From Dendrocalamus latiflorus (Eukaryota; Streptophyta; Magnoliopsida; Poales; Poaceae): 64,000 nt of DNA. How positions within the stretch are numbered: position 1 is the first letter of the stretch; the number at the start of each line of letters is the position of its first letter. Under the pieces are notes generated by a model. It had not been told where the DNA came from and did not search any database. It was given only the letters and a program-made list of their open reading frames with translations. Where the stretch lies: NCBI GenBank assembly GCA_017311315.1, contig CM029626.1:30012869-30076868 (forward strand), read 5' to 3'. Positions 34,161 through 44,855 of this stretch are shown here, piece after piece. Position numbers and translations under genes: made by a program.

Positions 34161-35748
34161 CAAAAAGATGAGTGAGAGGACGAGCAATCGGCCGGCAGTG
34201 AGGAAAATGGGTAATCCGGCGAGCTCTGAGCGACGGGAGTAGGTGGAGAGGCACGGCTGCAGGGTGTGGGCGGCGACGTGGGATGCAGGAACATGACGCA
34301 CACCCAGGGCATGGCGACGTGCGCAAAAGCGAGGTGTGCAGTTCGCGCCAGGGAGGCGGGGCCAGCTATTGGAGCAAAGGAGAGAACAGAGGGAACGGGA
34401 AAAAGAAAGGAAAGTGAAGGACGGAGGAAAAAACAGTGCGGCGGAGGGAGAGGACAGAGGGGAGAAATGGGTCTGGGCCCACTGGCAAAGAAGGAAAGGG
34501 AGGGAGGAAGAGGGCCCGCAGGCAGAGGAGAATTCGGGAGAGAGGGTGGAAAAAGAAAAACAAGAGGGCCCCACATGTAAGAGAGAGTGAAAGAAGAGGA
34601 AAATCTGAGAATTGAGATTCTAAATTTTAATTTACATTTTAAACTTTATATCGAGATTTACTTATTTTAATCTTTGCATGACATTCGAAGTTTACTTTTG
34701 AGTTTTGTATCCTACTTTCAGATTTTTATTTGTTCTGAATTTGTGTATAAAAGTTTTGGATATTCAACCTTGGATTTTTGGTGTAATTACTTAGAGATAT
34801 ATTCTAATATTCTTTTTGGATTCATTTTATTGACTGGGATTTGAATTCTGGTATATTTTAATATTTTGAATTAATGATAGGTAATACCATTTTCTATTTT
34901 TATTATTTTCAGGGTCGTTAATTTGCATAGCATGAACTCAGAAAATTTCAATTAAATATTCAGAAAAGATTTGAATGCCAACAAAATGCAAGAAAGGTTT
35001 TTTTTTAAAAAAAATCCATATTTTCAAATACTTGAATTTTGGGATGTTACAGTTTTCAATTAGACGAATGATCGTGCAGTAAAGTGGTGCAGTTTGCACA
35101 TTGGGATGTGGATGTTTCGTGTGAGTAATGTCTAAGGACAACTTTGTGTACCATTGATCTGAGCCTTATCATAACACCACATGTCTAGTATGGGATGGAC
35201 CTGCCTGATTAATCTGTGATGTTTCAATTTCGGTTCCGCCATTGAGATAAACATGGTTTGCTGATTTCCATGAGGCGCAAGGGGGGACTCTCTGACTAGG
35301 CAGTTTAACCTACTCGACCGTGAAACCTTAGCGGGTGGAACTGGGTTGAGATTGAGCATTATAAAGGCTTTGTGATAATCACTTAGTCGCACACCCAAAG
35401 AAGTGTGTAATGGCCAACATGATAAGTGCATTATCTTTTGTGGCTAAAGTTATGCAATCTCTGTATAGTGTAAAACTATTTGAATAGCCGTGTCTCCAGT
35501 CATGGACAATGCTCGGTGATTTCATAGGGGGTAGGTTTTTCATATAAATCTTGGTTGGGTTGAGAGCAGGTTGATTGGAAAGTGAATGGTTAATTCACTT
35601 GGGGTTTATTCACTCGTTTGATTCATTAATTATTTGTATACGTCTTTTCGAAAATTGTGTTTTCAATCTATTTATTGTGTTTACTCTAAAAATATTGCTT
35701 TCTGTAAAATAACCATTCAGCCATCTTTTGGTAGGCCTTGTATACTAT

Positions 35749-36363
35749 TAGGGGTGGAAAAAAAGCTCGAGGCTCGTGAGTTAGCTCGGGTCGTTGAAGG
35801 TTCGGCTCGGCTCGGCTCGGCTCATGACACAAACGAGCCGAGCTGAGCCGGCTCGCAAGCCGCTCGTTAGGCTCGGTAGGCTCGGTCGGTCCAGCTCGGC
35901 AGCGTCTTCGGCCCATCACGTGTGAACGACTCAGTACAGCAGTAGTAGTATGTATGTATGCATACCAATTTTCACACCTCTTTTGTCACTGAGAGGTATT
36001 ATTAAAGTACACGTTACTCTTTTCTCTGTTAATTTCACATATGGAAAGGAAACCATAGAACTTATCATTCAGAAAAACAAATATGAAACATAAAAAGAAA
36101 GGTTAAAGACACTCAAAAGTCAAAACGAGTTGAGGTCGAGCTTTTCAGAAAAGTCAATTTGCATATTCCACGTAACGAGCTTAACGAGCCTAACGAGCCG
36201 AGCTCGAGCTTTTCAGAAAAGTCAATTTGTATATTCCACCTAACGAGCCTAACGAGCCGAGCCGAGCTTTTTAACGAGCCGAGCCGAGCTTCTCTTTTAG
36301 CTCGTTAGTTTAACGAGCCGAGCCGAGCCGAGCCAAGCCGAGCCGGCTCGTTATCCACCCCTA
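35749..36363. mobile_element. GCTCG-rich hAT element, complete, TSD TATACTAT
   Basis: This 615-bp element starts TAGGGGTGGA and ends TCCACCCCTA, with perfect TATACTAT duplications (35741-35748 and 36364-36371). The interior is dominated by GAGCCGAGCC/GGCTCGGCTC and TAACGAGC repeats arranged inversely at the two ends. It has no coding capacity. It lies within the long LTR and predates the A/B duplication. Confidence 0.95.
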
Positions 36364-36759
36364 TATACTATATTGCATCTTTGATACAAACGACTTGCTA
36401 AGTACTCTATGTACTCACGGCTATATCCATATTTGCTTAGTTGCTGAAGAAGAACCATACCAACCAGAGGTGAGTGAAGGAGGATGCTTCGACGATTAAT
36501 TCAATTGCTTGTGGGCATGTCAAGTGGCTACTACGCTTATTTCTGTTTTTCCCTGCTAGTTTTTTAATCCCTTCAAGCTATTATTTGTAAGCTTGGCCAT
36601 AAGCTCGCAACTCTGATAATTAATAATATTTGAGTTTTTTCTTAGTAAACTGTGATATGGTCGATACTTCATCTATGTTTACACTGTGTGCACTAGTATG
36701 ATCCTGAACTAGTGCAGAATACACAGAAGAGTCCGGATTTGTATATTTAGATCTCGACA

Positions 36760-37041
36760 ACTAGCTAACCGCCTAGTACAAAAATCATTATTCTATTCAG
36801 TTGTATCCGATGCAAAGTTTGCATCAGCTCCCTACACTTTTGCTTTGAATCGACAGGTATTGAGTCTGTTCCTAGTACTTAAACCAATCTATTGAACCGG
36901 CTAAGCTAACATATTACATTGCAGGTGGCCTAATGAACTTCAGTAATTCACTTAAACGTGTTTAGTGTTCTAAACATGTAGTTTGGAAGTTTGGTGACCT
37001 ACTTGAACTAACTTGACAAGTTTGATAACCTGTGACGTAAT
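36760..37041. other. Unassigned intervening sequence
   Basis: No gene, repeat or element boundary is recognised here. It may be internal or flanking sequence of the long-LTR element. Confidence 0.4.
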
Positions 37042-37757
37042 TAGGGGGTGTCAATCGAATCCGAATTATCCGTTTTATCCGGCATCCGAATTTGGTTGGT
37101 CGCGAATGTGGGAAGCGTAAATGCATTTGTATTATAAAACAGATATAGATCCGGATAGTATCCGAATTGTTCCCCTAAAAACGAATTCAAATGTGGCATG
37201 CAGAAGTTGTGCTAAACAAATACGAATACGAATATTATCTGGATTTGAATGTGATGAGTGGACTACTTGATGGATCTTTTGTATTTGATCTCCAAAGTGG
37301 GCATATTATATACATTTCAATCATCTCGACGAGCCCATCATCATGATGGACTTTAATTTGGTATTTCATTTTTTATTTTGGCACATCCCCTAATAAAGCT
37401 TTTTGCACACTCTTTTTAGCCAAATTTGATATGTTTATAAATGAATTATTTGCAATATATCTAGAATTAGTTAGGATCAATGGCAAATGGCACCAATGAT
37501 CAATGATTATATGATAAACTAGAGAAAAGGGGGCATAAATATTACTATAAATCAGTGTTAATTTGCTAAACTTCATTGTGCAATAGGATAATTCATATCC
37601 GACCAAATTGAGTAGGTATTTATTCGTATTCGTATTCATTATAATATTCGATTCGTATTCATATTTGAGCAAATTTGAATTCACATTCGTTTGAAAATAT
37701 GAATATGAATATAAGAAGATCATTATTCGATTCATATTTGATCCGTTGACACCCCTA
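37042..37757. mobile_element. hAT-like MITE, 716 bp
   Basis: The ends are TAGGGGGTGTCAATCGAATC and GATCCGTTGACACCCCTA, flanked by GACGTAAT (37034-37041) and GACGCAAT (37758-37765), an 8-bp duplication with one change. The interior carries many ATTCGTATTC/CGAATATGAAT motifs. No transposase; the AT-rich minus-strand frame at 37373-37735 is chance. Confidence 0.85.
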
Positions 37758-38204
37758 GACGCAATTAACTCTTGATTTTATATAAAGAAGCGTGGAAAAA
37801 ACTGTCCAGCTAATTGGACATACTATAGTAAGTTTCGTATATTGCTTTATAAAATTTTGCTTTATAAAATGTAAATTTAGGTGTGGATAACTATTTGGAC
37901 AAGGCTAGAAAAAAACTAAACCAAACTTGCTTCCATATAATTTGTTATCAAATTTGAATAGGAGAATCTAAGCCATATTTATATCTATCAAATTTGATCG
38001 CCGAATAATACAAATAAGTCATATCAGTTTTACATCCCCAATTACTTGCATAAGCAATGGTTTTACATCATAGTTGGGGAAAATAATGTCTTGGTGAAAT
38101 AGAAGCCAGACAAATACGAGGCATTCTGGGTAAATGCATACTCATACAGACCGTATATATAACTATTAAAGCGTCAGGGTTATAGGTCTTCGATCGCCTC
38201 AATT

Positions 38205-38372
38205 ATGAATGAAGTGCGAGAGCTAGCTAGAAACTTGTTCGACTTCCAGTTTAAGAGAAGGGAAGCTAATTTTGTTGTGCATGCTTGCGAAAAAATTGCT
38301 TGTAATGCCTTTGTGGAATTCAGAGTGGCGAAATATGTGCCCTCGATTCCTTATTTCTTCCCTCAAGGATGA
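38205..38372 (+). pseudogene. LINE RNase H-like C-terminal tail
   Basis: The frame reads MNEVRELARNLFDFQFKRRE, then ANFVVHACEKIA, ending PYFFPQG and TGA. A ..F.F..R..N..AH..A.. pattern near a protein end is typical of the RNase H-like domain (RVT_3) at the C-terminus of plant L1-type LINE polyproteins. The following TAATAAAGCTCTTGGCTTAAAAAAAAC is a plausible LINE 3' end with a short A run. Upstream reverse transcriptase is absent, as expected for a 5'-truncated copy. Confidence 0.65.
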
Positions 38373-39571
38373 CGTACTAGGTGTTGTTGAGTAATAAAGC
38401 TCTTGGCTTAAAAAAAACAGCCTCATTTTTTGAACTCCAATTAAAAGTATTTATTTTAGCCACTCCTGAATTTTTATGTATTTTCTGGATTTTCCTGAAT
38501 TTTTTAAAGTTTTTCCTTATTCCTGAAATTAAAAAAACTATCCTGGTTACAAAAAATCTTTTCAAAGTCTGGAAATATTTTATTTACATTGAAATATTCT
38601 GAAATGGCTCTGTGAAATTTTCTATATTTTTTAGTGTCATTTGCTATTTATCAGAGAAGAAAACATTTACCGGAATTAAATCAAATAAAAATGTAAAAAG
38701 AAATCCCATGACTCGTTACAGTAGCATAGGCCCAGTCGGCTCCAACTTAATTCGGCCCGACCGGCCCAACTTGGTCCTCCCATTCTGCTTCTCTTTTAGG
38801 ACCGTGTATTGGGCTCAGCCGTCTTCGCCTCTCTACTACCGCTGTAAATACGTCCTCAATCCAGTCACCTTCCGTTTCTCTTATACGTTCGTGTAATTTT
38901 GTTAACCCGCCTTCGACGTCGTCGCCTCCTATCCCATTACCAGTGGGCCCAGGGCTCACCTATTAGCCGTCGTCTTCCTCCTCGCGCCTGAGTGAGCCGG
39001 GCCATGGATGCCACTGTAGCTGCTCGACACTCCACGCCAGAACATATCCCCTCTCCGCTCAAAAGATTCTGGATCGCTGCGCCTAGCTTCGACGTCACCT
39101 CGCTGCCTCCTTTCCTCAAGCCAGAAGGCTACTCCAGCTCGCACACGCGATGAGCCCCGCCATGGCAGAGCTCAGGGTTCTCGCTACACCCGCCAAGGTT
39201 CAACTCTAAGCCATCCTAAAGCCTGCAAGATTCTCGCCATCTTGGCCTCGATGTCTTCCCGCTCTCCTCTCCTTTTAGCAAACATCTTAGAGCACACCTA
39301 GCTTGCAGTTTGGTAGGAGATGAGTGTATTACTTTTATGTTTGTGTTTTTCTAAATAATATGCTATTTTAGTATGTCTCTTAAATAACCTCATCGTATTG
39401 ATTAACAATATATGATTTGTTCATGGATCTTGTTATTCATGTTTTGGTGTTATTTTAAATTATCACTGAACTTATATCGTGAGACAATAATGATTCAGAT
39501 ATCAGCACATGTAGTGATTGATGGTCATATTTCATATATCATAGATATGAGAATATTAAATCAATAATATG
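38373..39571. other. Unassigned region before the 11-kb retroelement
   Basis: AT-rich DNA, then a moderately GC-rich stretch (38700-39290) with short frames on both strands, then AT-rich DNA again. I recognise no protein, RNA or element in it. Confidence 0.5.
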
Positions 39572-39576
39572 GATAC

Positions 39577-39819
39577 TGTTGTAGGGGTGGCCCCCACCTA
39601 AACCCAGCAGGCCTGGTAGGAGGTTATAAGGTCCAGAATAGGCCATGTGTAATGACATAAGTGCCCCTGGAAGGGATACTCAAATGTAAGGGTATAATTG
39701 TAAAAACACTCCCCATGTATATATATGGAATACAGGCCATGGGGAAGACCAAGAGCCATTACTCATCTCCCTCACTCTCCACTACCATCTCTCTCTCTGT
39801 TTGGTCTGTAACAACAGTA
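39577..39819 (+). repeat. 5' LTR
   Basis: 243 bp from TGTTGTAGG to ..CTGTAACAACAGTA. It carries a TATATATA (about 39717-39724) and CATGGGGAAGACC downstream, a possible promoter. It is a close match to the 3' LTR with a handful of differences, implying a fairly recent insertion. The exact 3' edge is set by the TSD at the other end. Confidence 0.9.
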
Positions 39820-39841
39820 GTTGGCGTCGTCCGTGGGGAGG
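39820..39841 (+). promoter_or_regulatory. Putative primer binding site
   Basis: The sequence directly after the 5' LTR, GTTGGCGTCGTCCGTGGGGA, has the form of a TGGCG...GGGGA primer site seen in Tat-type gypsy elements. The tRNA primer is not assigned. Confidence 0.5.
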
Positions 39842-39869
39842 ACAGGAGCAAGTCTGAAGTTCGAAAGAG

Positions 39870-42359
39870 GATGGCACCGAAAAAGGCTTCGTCGACGGCG
39901 ACGAAGGGGAAGAAGGCGGCCGGGTCGGAGCGTCGCATGGATACCAGGGCTTCGGCATCGGCTGCGGCGAGCGCGGGTGGCGACACAGGTGCGGTGGCCG
40001 AGGACGTCGACGTTCGCGCTGCGACGACCAACCCCGTCACCGGCACCGCGATGACCAACCCCGTCACCGGCACCGCGGCGACCAACCCCGTCACCAGCAC
40101 CGCGGCGACCAACCCCGTCACCGGCACCTCGACGACCAACCCCGTCACCGGCACTGCGACGACCAACCCCGTGGTCGAAGACGTCGACGCTGGCGCGGCG
40201 ACGACCGACCCCGCCGACGCGACGGCAGCCGACCTCGCCGCCCTCGCCGCAACCCTCGCCGGTAGCGCGGACCGGGCAGTTCGAGGTAGCCATAACGGAG
40301 CGACCGGCAGCTTGGGAGCTCGCGACGCGGTCGTGCCCGCGCCGATCCGTCCGTTGGGCGTGCCGGCGGCCCCGCCCGCACAGGCGGTAGAAAGCGCCCT
40401 GCTGGCGGCCCTCAAAGCGTTCCAGCAGGAGCTGGGGATCTTCGCGGGGCTGTCCGAGACATACAAGAGGCTCGGAGCCAACAGGCCGCGCCGGTGGTCG
40501 CACCAGAGCCCACACCGGAAAGGGCGAACAACCGCGACGCCCCCACATCCAGCCGCGTCCCACTACGGCGCGTCGATCCAGAGTCCCCGCTTTCGGCAGG
40601 ACTACAGCAAGCGGCGTGGCCCGAAGACTTCAAATTCCCCAATGTCATCGAGCCCTACAAAGGCGACACGGACCCCCGCGAGTTCGTGCGCGTGTACGAA
40701 ACCGCAATCGAGGCCGCGGGCGGAGATGACACCACAAAGGCGAAGGGACTCCCCCTCGCGTTGCAAGGAGTGGCGCTCTCCTGATTGTTTACCATAGAGC
40801 CGAACTCCATCTACGCGTGGGAGCAGATCCGCGACCGCCTTCACAACAACTTTCAAGGAAATTATGTCGAGCGGGTCGACGCGGATCAGCTCTTCACCGT
40901 AAAGCAGAAACCATCGGAGAAGCTCCGGGACTACTTCAAACGCTTCGCGAAGATACGTTGTCAAGTTAAAGATGTTAATGAAACCACCGTTGTCAATGCG
41001 GCCATACAGGGCCTTCGCCCGGGCCCGATGGCCGAGTACAACGCACGGAAGCCAATTAAGACAGTGACGAAGCTCTATGACAAAATGGAGGAATACGCCA
41101 GGGCGGAAGAGGACGCACGGCGAAGGCAAGGTGATGACTCCGACACCAACCAGGCCGGTGCCTCGGCAAAAGCCAAAGATTTGCCGAAGGACGGTTCTTC
41201 GAAGGGAAAACGTAAGCAGGAGTCGTCCAGGGATGCGCCCGACCGCAGGGACGCCCCGCACAAGGAGTCGTCCGATTGGCCCAAGCGTGGCCAGCAGAAG
41301 TTGCGGCGAGGCCGGTACGTCCTCGACATCGAAGGCGGTTCCGATGAAGGCACTCCCGCGGGCCGGGGCGGTCGGGGGCGCCGAGGCCGGGGGCGTGGCC
41401 GTGGCCGGGGCCGCGACGATAAAGGCCGTGGAGATTACGACGACCAACAACAGGGGCTGTGGTGCGTAGTCCACGGTCGTGGCAACCACGACACCCGCAC
41501 ATGCACCTCTATCGCGGCGCTCCGCGAGAGCGTCACCAGGGACAGGAACCTGGAAGCACGCCCGCCCGTGGTGGCCCACGTACAGCACCCATACGAAGCC
41601 CCCGTGCACATTCAGGCACAAGGGACGCAGCCCCATGAGGGTCCTCTGCGGATTCAGGGCCACGTGCAGCAGCCTCAGGAGGGCTTTCTGCAGCTACAGG
41701 CTCCGGAGGCCACCCATCGAAGGGTTATCAACGTCATCTCCGGAGGCTCCTCGTTGGAGTTTGCCTCGGCACGGCAGCGGAAGGCCTACGTGCAGAGGCT
41801 ACACCACGTGGCGGCATATCCAGCACAGGCACCGCCGGACTGGGCACAGCATGAGGTCACGTTCACCCCCGCCGATGCCGAAGGCGTGGAGCTTCCCCAC
41901 CACGACCCCCTGGTCGTCCGAGTCGTTATAGCGGGATGCGACGTGGGACACGCCCTGGTTGATGGCGGCAGTTCCGCGAACATCCTGTTCGCGGTAGCCT
42001 TCGACCAGATGGGGATCCCCCGAAGTCGCCTCGGCCCATCGGGAGTCCCGCTACAAGGCTTCGGAGGACAACCTCTACGGGCGCTCGACCAAATATGCCT
42101 GCAGGTCTCCTTCGGCCAGGGCGACAATGAAAGGGTCGAAGACGCCACATTCGACGTCGTCGACCTCACATACCCATACAATGCCATATTGGGGCGTCCA
42201 ATCCTCAACTCCTTCGGGACGATACCGCATCACAGCTATTTATGCATGAAGCTCCCGGGGCCGCGAGCCATCATTACCGTTCGGGGCGACCAGGACATGG
42301 CCCGGCGCATCGAGCACGGCACCAGATGTCCCCGTCGCGGCGGGCAGCGGCACACCTAG
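39870..42359 (+). pseudogene. gag-protease gene of the retroelement (disabled)
   Basis: The frame opens at 39870 (MAPKKASSTATKGKK, basic N-terminus). It continues through five to six 9-residue TNPVTGTA-type repeats (40018-40180) and an Ala-rich acidic tract. Near 40480 a shift of frame is needed to reach the conserved gag core (PEDFKFPNVIEPYKGDTDP, YAWEQIRDRLHNNF, EKLRDYFKRFAKIR). A TGA at 40782-40784 replaces a codon in the core, so at least two lesions block translation. Further on are an Arg/Gly-rich tract (RGGRGRRGRGRGRGRG), a zinc-knuckle-like WCVVHGRGNHDTRTC and an aspartic protease with the active-site segment ALVDGGSSANI and a later AILGRPIL. The frame ends at 42359 with no polymerase domain. 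Confidence 0.9.
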
Positions 42360-42380
42360 GATCGGCACCGCCGTGCGAAG

Positions 42381-42525
42381 GAGAATTTAATCATTTGCCA
42401 CTCTTATGAGTCCAGTGGCAACAGATTTGCCACCCTGGCCCATTGTCAGTGACTCAGGTGACCCCACATGTAAGTGACAGAGTGAATTGGTCAATCTTAA
42501 GAGTGGCAAAAAATTGAATCTCCCC
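42381..42525. mobile_element. 145-bp MITE inside the retroelement, 9-bp TSD
   Basis: The inverted ends share TTTGCCACTCTTA (left GAGAATTTAATCATTTGCCA, right ..GGCAAAAAATTGAATCTCCCC). CGTGCGAAG is repeated on both sides (42372-42380 and 42526-42534). The duplication size and TIR suggest a Mutator-type MITE. It landed 22 bp after the protease stop codon. Confidence 0.8.
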
Positions 42526-42759
42526 CGTGCGAAGGCCCACGGCGCCATCCGGGGGCGACTCCGCAAGCCCTGCCGATAGTGCAACTACTAGAGGCTCCGA
42601 CCGCGCTGAGCACAAACGGTTAGTACCCCCCCTCGTATGTAATCGCTTACCCGCGCAAACGGGAATGTAATAAAGTTCCGTTTGTCGCCAACATATTACC
42701 GCTGTGCAAAAATACGCGGCGAGCACACGTGGAGGCCTCGCCTCCGCGTGTGCTCCCGC

Positions 42760-43400
42760 AGTATAAACCAAAGACGCACGTCCGCGTGTGCACTCTCCGT
42801 AGCCAGGGGTACGGGCATGAGTATAAACCAAAGATGCACGTTCGCGTGTGCACTCTCCGTAGCCAGGGGTACGGGCATGAGTATAAACCAAAGACGCACG
42901 TTCGCGTGTGCACTCTCTGTAGCCAGGGGTACGGGCATGAGTATAAACCAAAGACGCACGTTCGCGTGTGCACTCTTCGTAGCCAGGGGTACGAGTATGA
43001 GTATAAACCAAAGACGCACGTTCGCGTGTGCACTCTCCGTCAAAGACACGGGCATGAGTATAAACGAAGATGCACGTTCGCCTGTGCACTCTCCGTCGAA
43101 GACACGGGCATGAGTATAAACAAAGACGTGTGGGGGGACGCCTCTGCACGCACTCTACGGAGTATAAATAAGACGCGGATGTTCTCCCTGCGCACTCTAC
43201 TGAGTATAAACAAGACGCGAACCCCGTGCACGCCAGGGACTTCGTCCTTGTGCGTACTCTCCGGAGTATAAAATTGACGTGGATGTCGACCCCACGCACT
43301 CTACTGAGTATAAACAAGACGCGAACCCCGCGCACGCCAGGGACTTCGTCCTTGCGCGTACTCCCCGGAGTATAAATCAGACGTGGACGCCGATCCCACG
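42760..43400 (+). repeat. 60-bp tandem array, each unit with a TATAAA
   Basis: Five nearly perfect 60-bp units (GTATAAACCAAAGACGCACG TTCGCGTGTGCACTCTCCGT AGCCAGGGGTACGGGCATGA) run from 42761 to about 43040. Shorter degenerate units follow to about 43400. GTATAAA occurs about twelve times. Because 60 is divisible by three, repetitive frames stay open on both strands; these are not genes. Confidence 0.9.
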
Positions 43401-43599
43401 CGAATCTTGCGCGGCTGCCAATCGCGCATCTTAGCGCGTTGAGGCTCGCCTTCGCACATCACGGGAGGTGTACGCAGGGGGTACTATGGAAACCAGTTCC
43501 GGGAGTTCCAGAGTACCGACGTTGCGCGCCAGAGGCTGGCCCCAGCGTCGGCGCGCACGTGGAATATGCGATACACCAGAGGCTACCCCTACCTCGGGG

Positions 43600-44350
43600 T
43601 GGGGGGCGGAGGTCCGCCTTCGCACGCGTCAGTCTACAGACTTTAAACAGGTCGTAGTGCGGAGGTCCGCCTTCGCACACGCCAGTCCACGAGACTCTAA
43701 ACAAGTCGTCGTGCGGAGGTCCGCCTTCGCACGCGCCAGTCTACGGACTCTAAACAGGTCGTAGTGCGGAGGCCCGCCTTCGCACGCGCCAGTCTACGGA
43801 CTCTAAACAGGTCGTCGTGCGGAGGTCCGCCTTCGCACGCGCCAGTCTACGGACTCTAAACAGGTCGTAGTGCGGAGGCCCGCCTTCGCACGCGTCAGTC
43901 TACGGACTCTAAACAGGTCGTAGTGCGGAGGCCCGCCTTCGCACGCGCCAGTCTACGGACTTTAAACAGGTCATAGTGCAGAGGCCTGCCTTCGCACGCG
44001 CCAGTCTACGGACTCTAAACAGGTCGTAGTGCGGAGGCCCGCCTTCGCACGCGCCAGTCTACGGACTCTAAACAGGTCGTAGTGCGGAGGTCCGCCTTCG
44101 CACGCGCCAGTCTACGGACTCTAAACACGTCGTAGTGTGGAGGTCCGCCTTCGCACGCGCCAGTCTACGGACCCTAAACAGGTCGCAGTGCGGAGGCCCG
44201 CCTTCGCACGCGCTAGTCCACGAGACTCTAAACAGGTCGTAGTGCGGAGGTCCGCCTTCGCACGCGCCAGTCTACGGACTATAAACAGGTTGTAGTGCGG
44301 AGGCCCACCTTCGCACGCGCCAGTCCACGGACTTTCAGCAGGTCGTAGTG
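43600..44350 (+). repeat. 53-bp tandem array
   Basis: About thirteen units of GTCGTAGTGCGGAGGTCCGC CTTCGCACGCGCCAGTCTAC GGACTCTAAACAG with few substitutions (C/T in AGGYCCGCC, CTACGG or CCACGA). The region 44350-44855 after it is unique and would be the 3' untranslated region of the minus-strand gene. Confidence 0.95.
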
Positions 44351-44855
44351 TCAACAACTGCCTCCGCACGCGCTAGCTCCGCGAAGTACTCAACGCGCGA
44401 ACCCTGCGGGCGCATTGGCACCCGGGCGACGAGTAGGAGGCAGCGCTTGCACGGTTCACACTAACGGCGAACTTGGAAGGTGGGGATCTCGGCTCCGCAC
44501 AGCACGACCGCACATGCCCTAATTATCAGGAGATCTATATATCGGGAAAATAAGTACAGAGGCCCGCCAACATCCCTACCGCTCTAAGTAGCTATTCAGT
44601 AGGCTCGTCCTTAACACGCGATAAGGACGGGGTTCCGCCGGAAGAAGGTCGGCCCGCCCAAAAGTCCAGCGACTCTTCGGCCCTTCGCCAGCGTCGAAGG
44701 CGTCGCCGGGTCGCAAGGTCGGCCGCAAGAAGTCGGCCCCAGCAAGGAAGCTGCCCGGGACATAGGCGAAAGTCAGAATGTATGAAGCAAGCGTGTACTT
44801 CATTCACAAAAAGAGGGGGCACTACAACGCACGCCTACACCCAGGCACCACGGCG

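Larger units (their letters stand above)
33137..36759 (+). repeat. Rearranged long LTR, copy B (no CACTA)
   Basis: This aligns with 7668-10250 and then directly with 15504 onward. It includes the tRNA-like segment (about 33198), the reverse-oriented retroelement relic (about 33950-35050), the AATAGCCGTG block (35476-35492), the empty CACTA target (35683-35685) and the intact GCTCG hAT. The final part (36372-36759) ends ..GTCCGGATTTG..ATCTCGACA. It resembles the 3' end of the 3.2-kb solo LTR (..ACTAGT..GTCC....GTCTCACA), so 36759 is the probable LTR end. Confidence 0.75.

Noticed and set aside
38747..39144. Short minus-strand frames in a GC-moderate stretch
   Set aside because: No domain, no splice support and no second copy to test conservation; left as unassigned.
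39759..40563. Minus-strand frames of 240-263 codons opposite gag
   Set aside because: They are GC-rich shadows of the gag N-terminal repeats; the plus-strand frame has the recognisable gag features.
40602..41663. 353-codon minus-strand frame opposite the gag core
   Set aside because: It has no recognisable domain, while the plus strand holds a clear gag core and zinc knuckle.
42454..43335. Long overlapping open frames on both strands (up to 293 codons) with 20-residue repeats
   Set aside because: The 60-bp tandem unit is a multiple of three, so any frame without a stop in one unit stays open. The frames have no family similarity and coexist on both strands.
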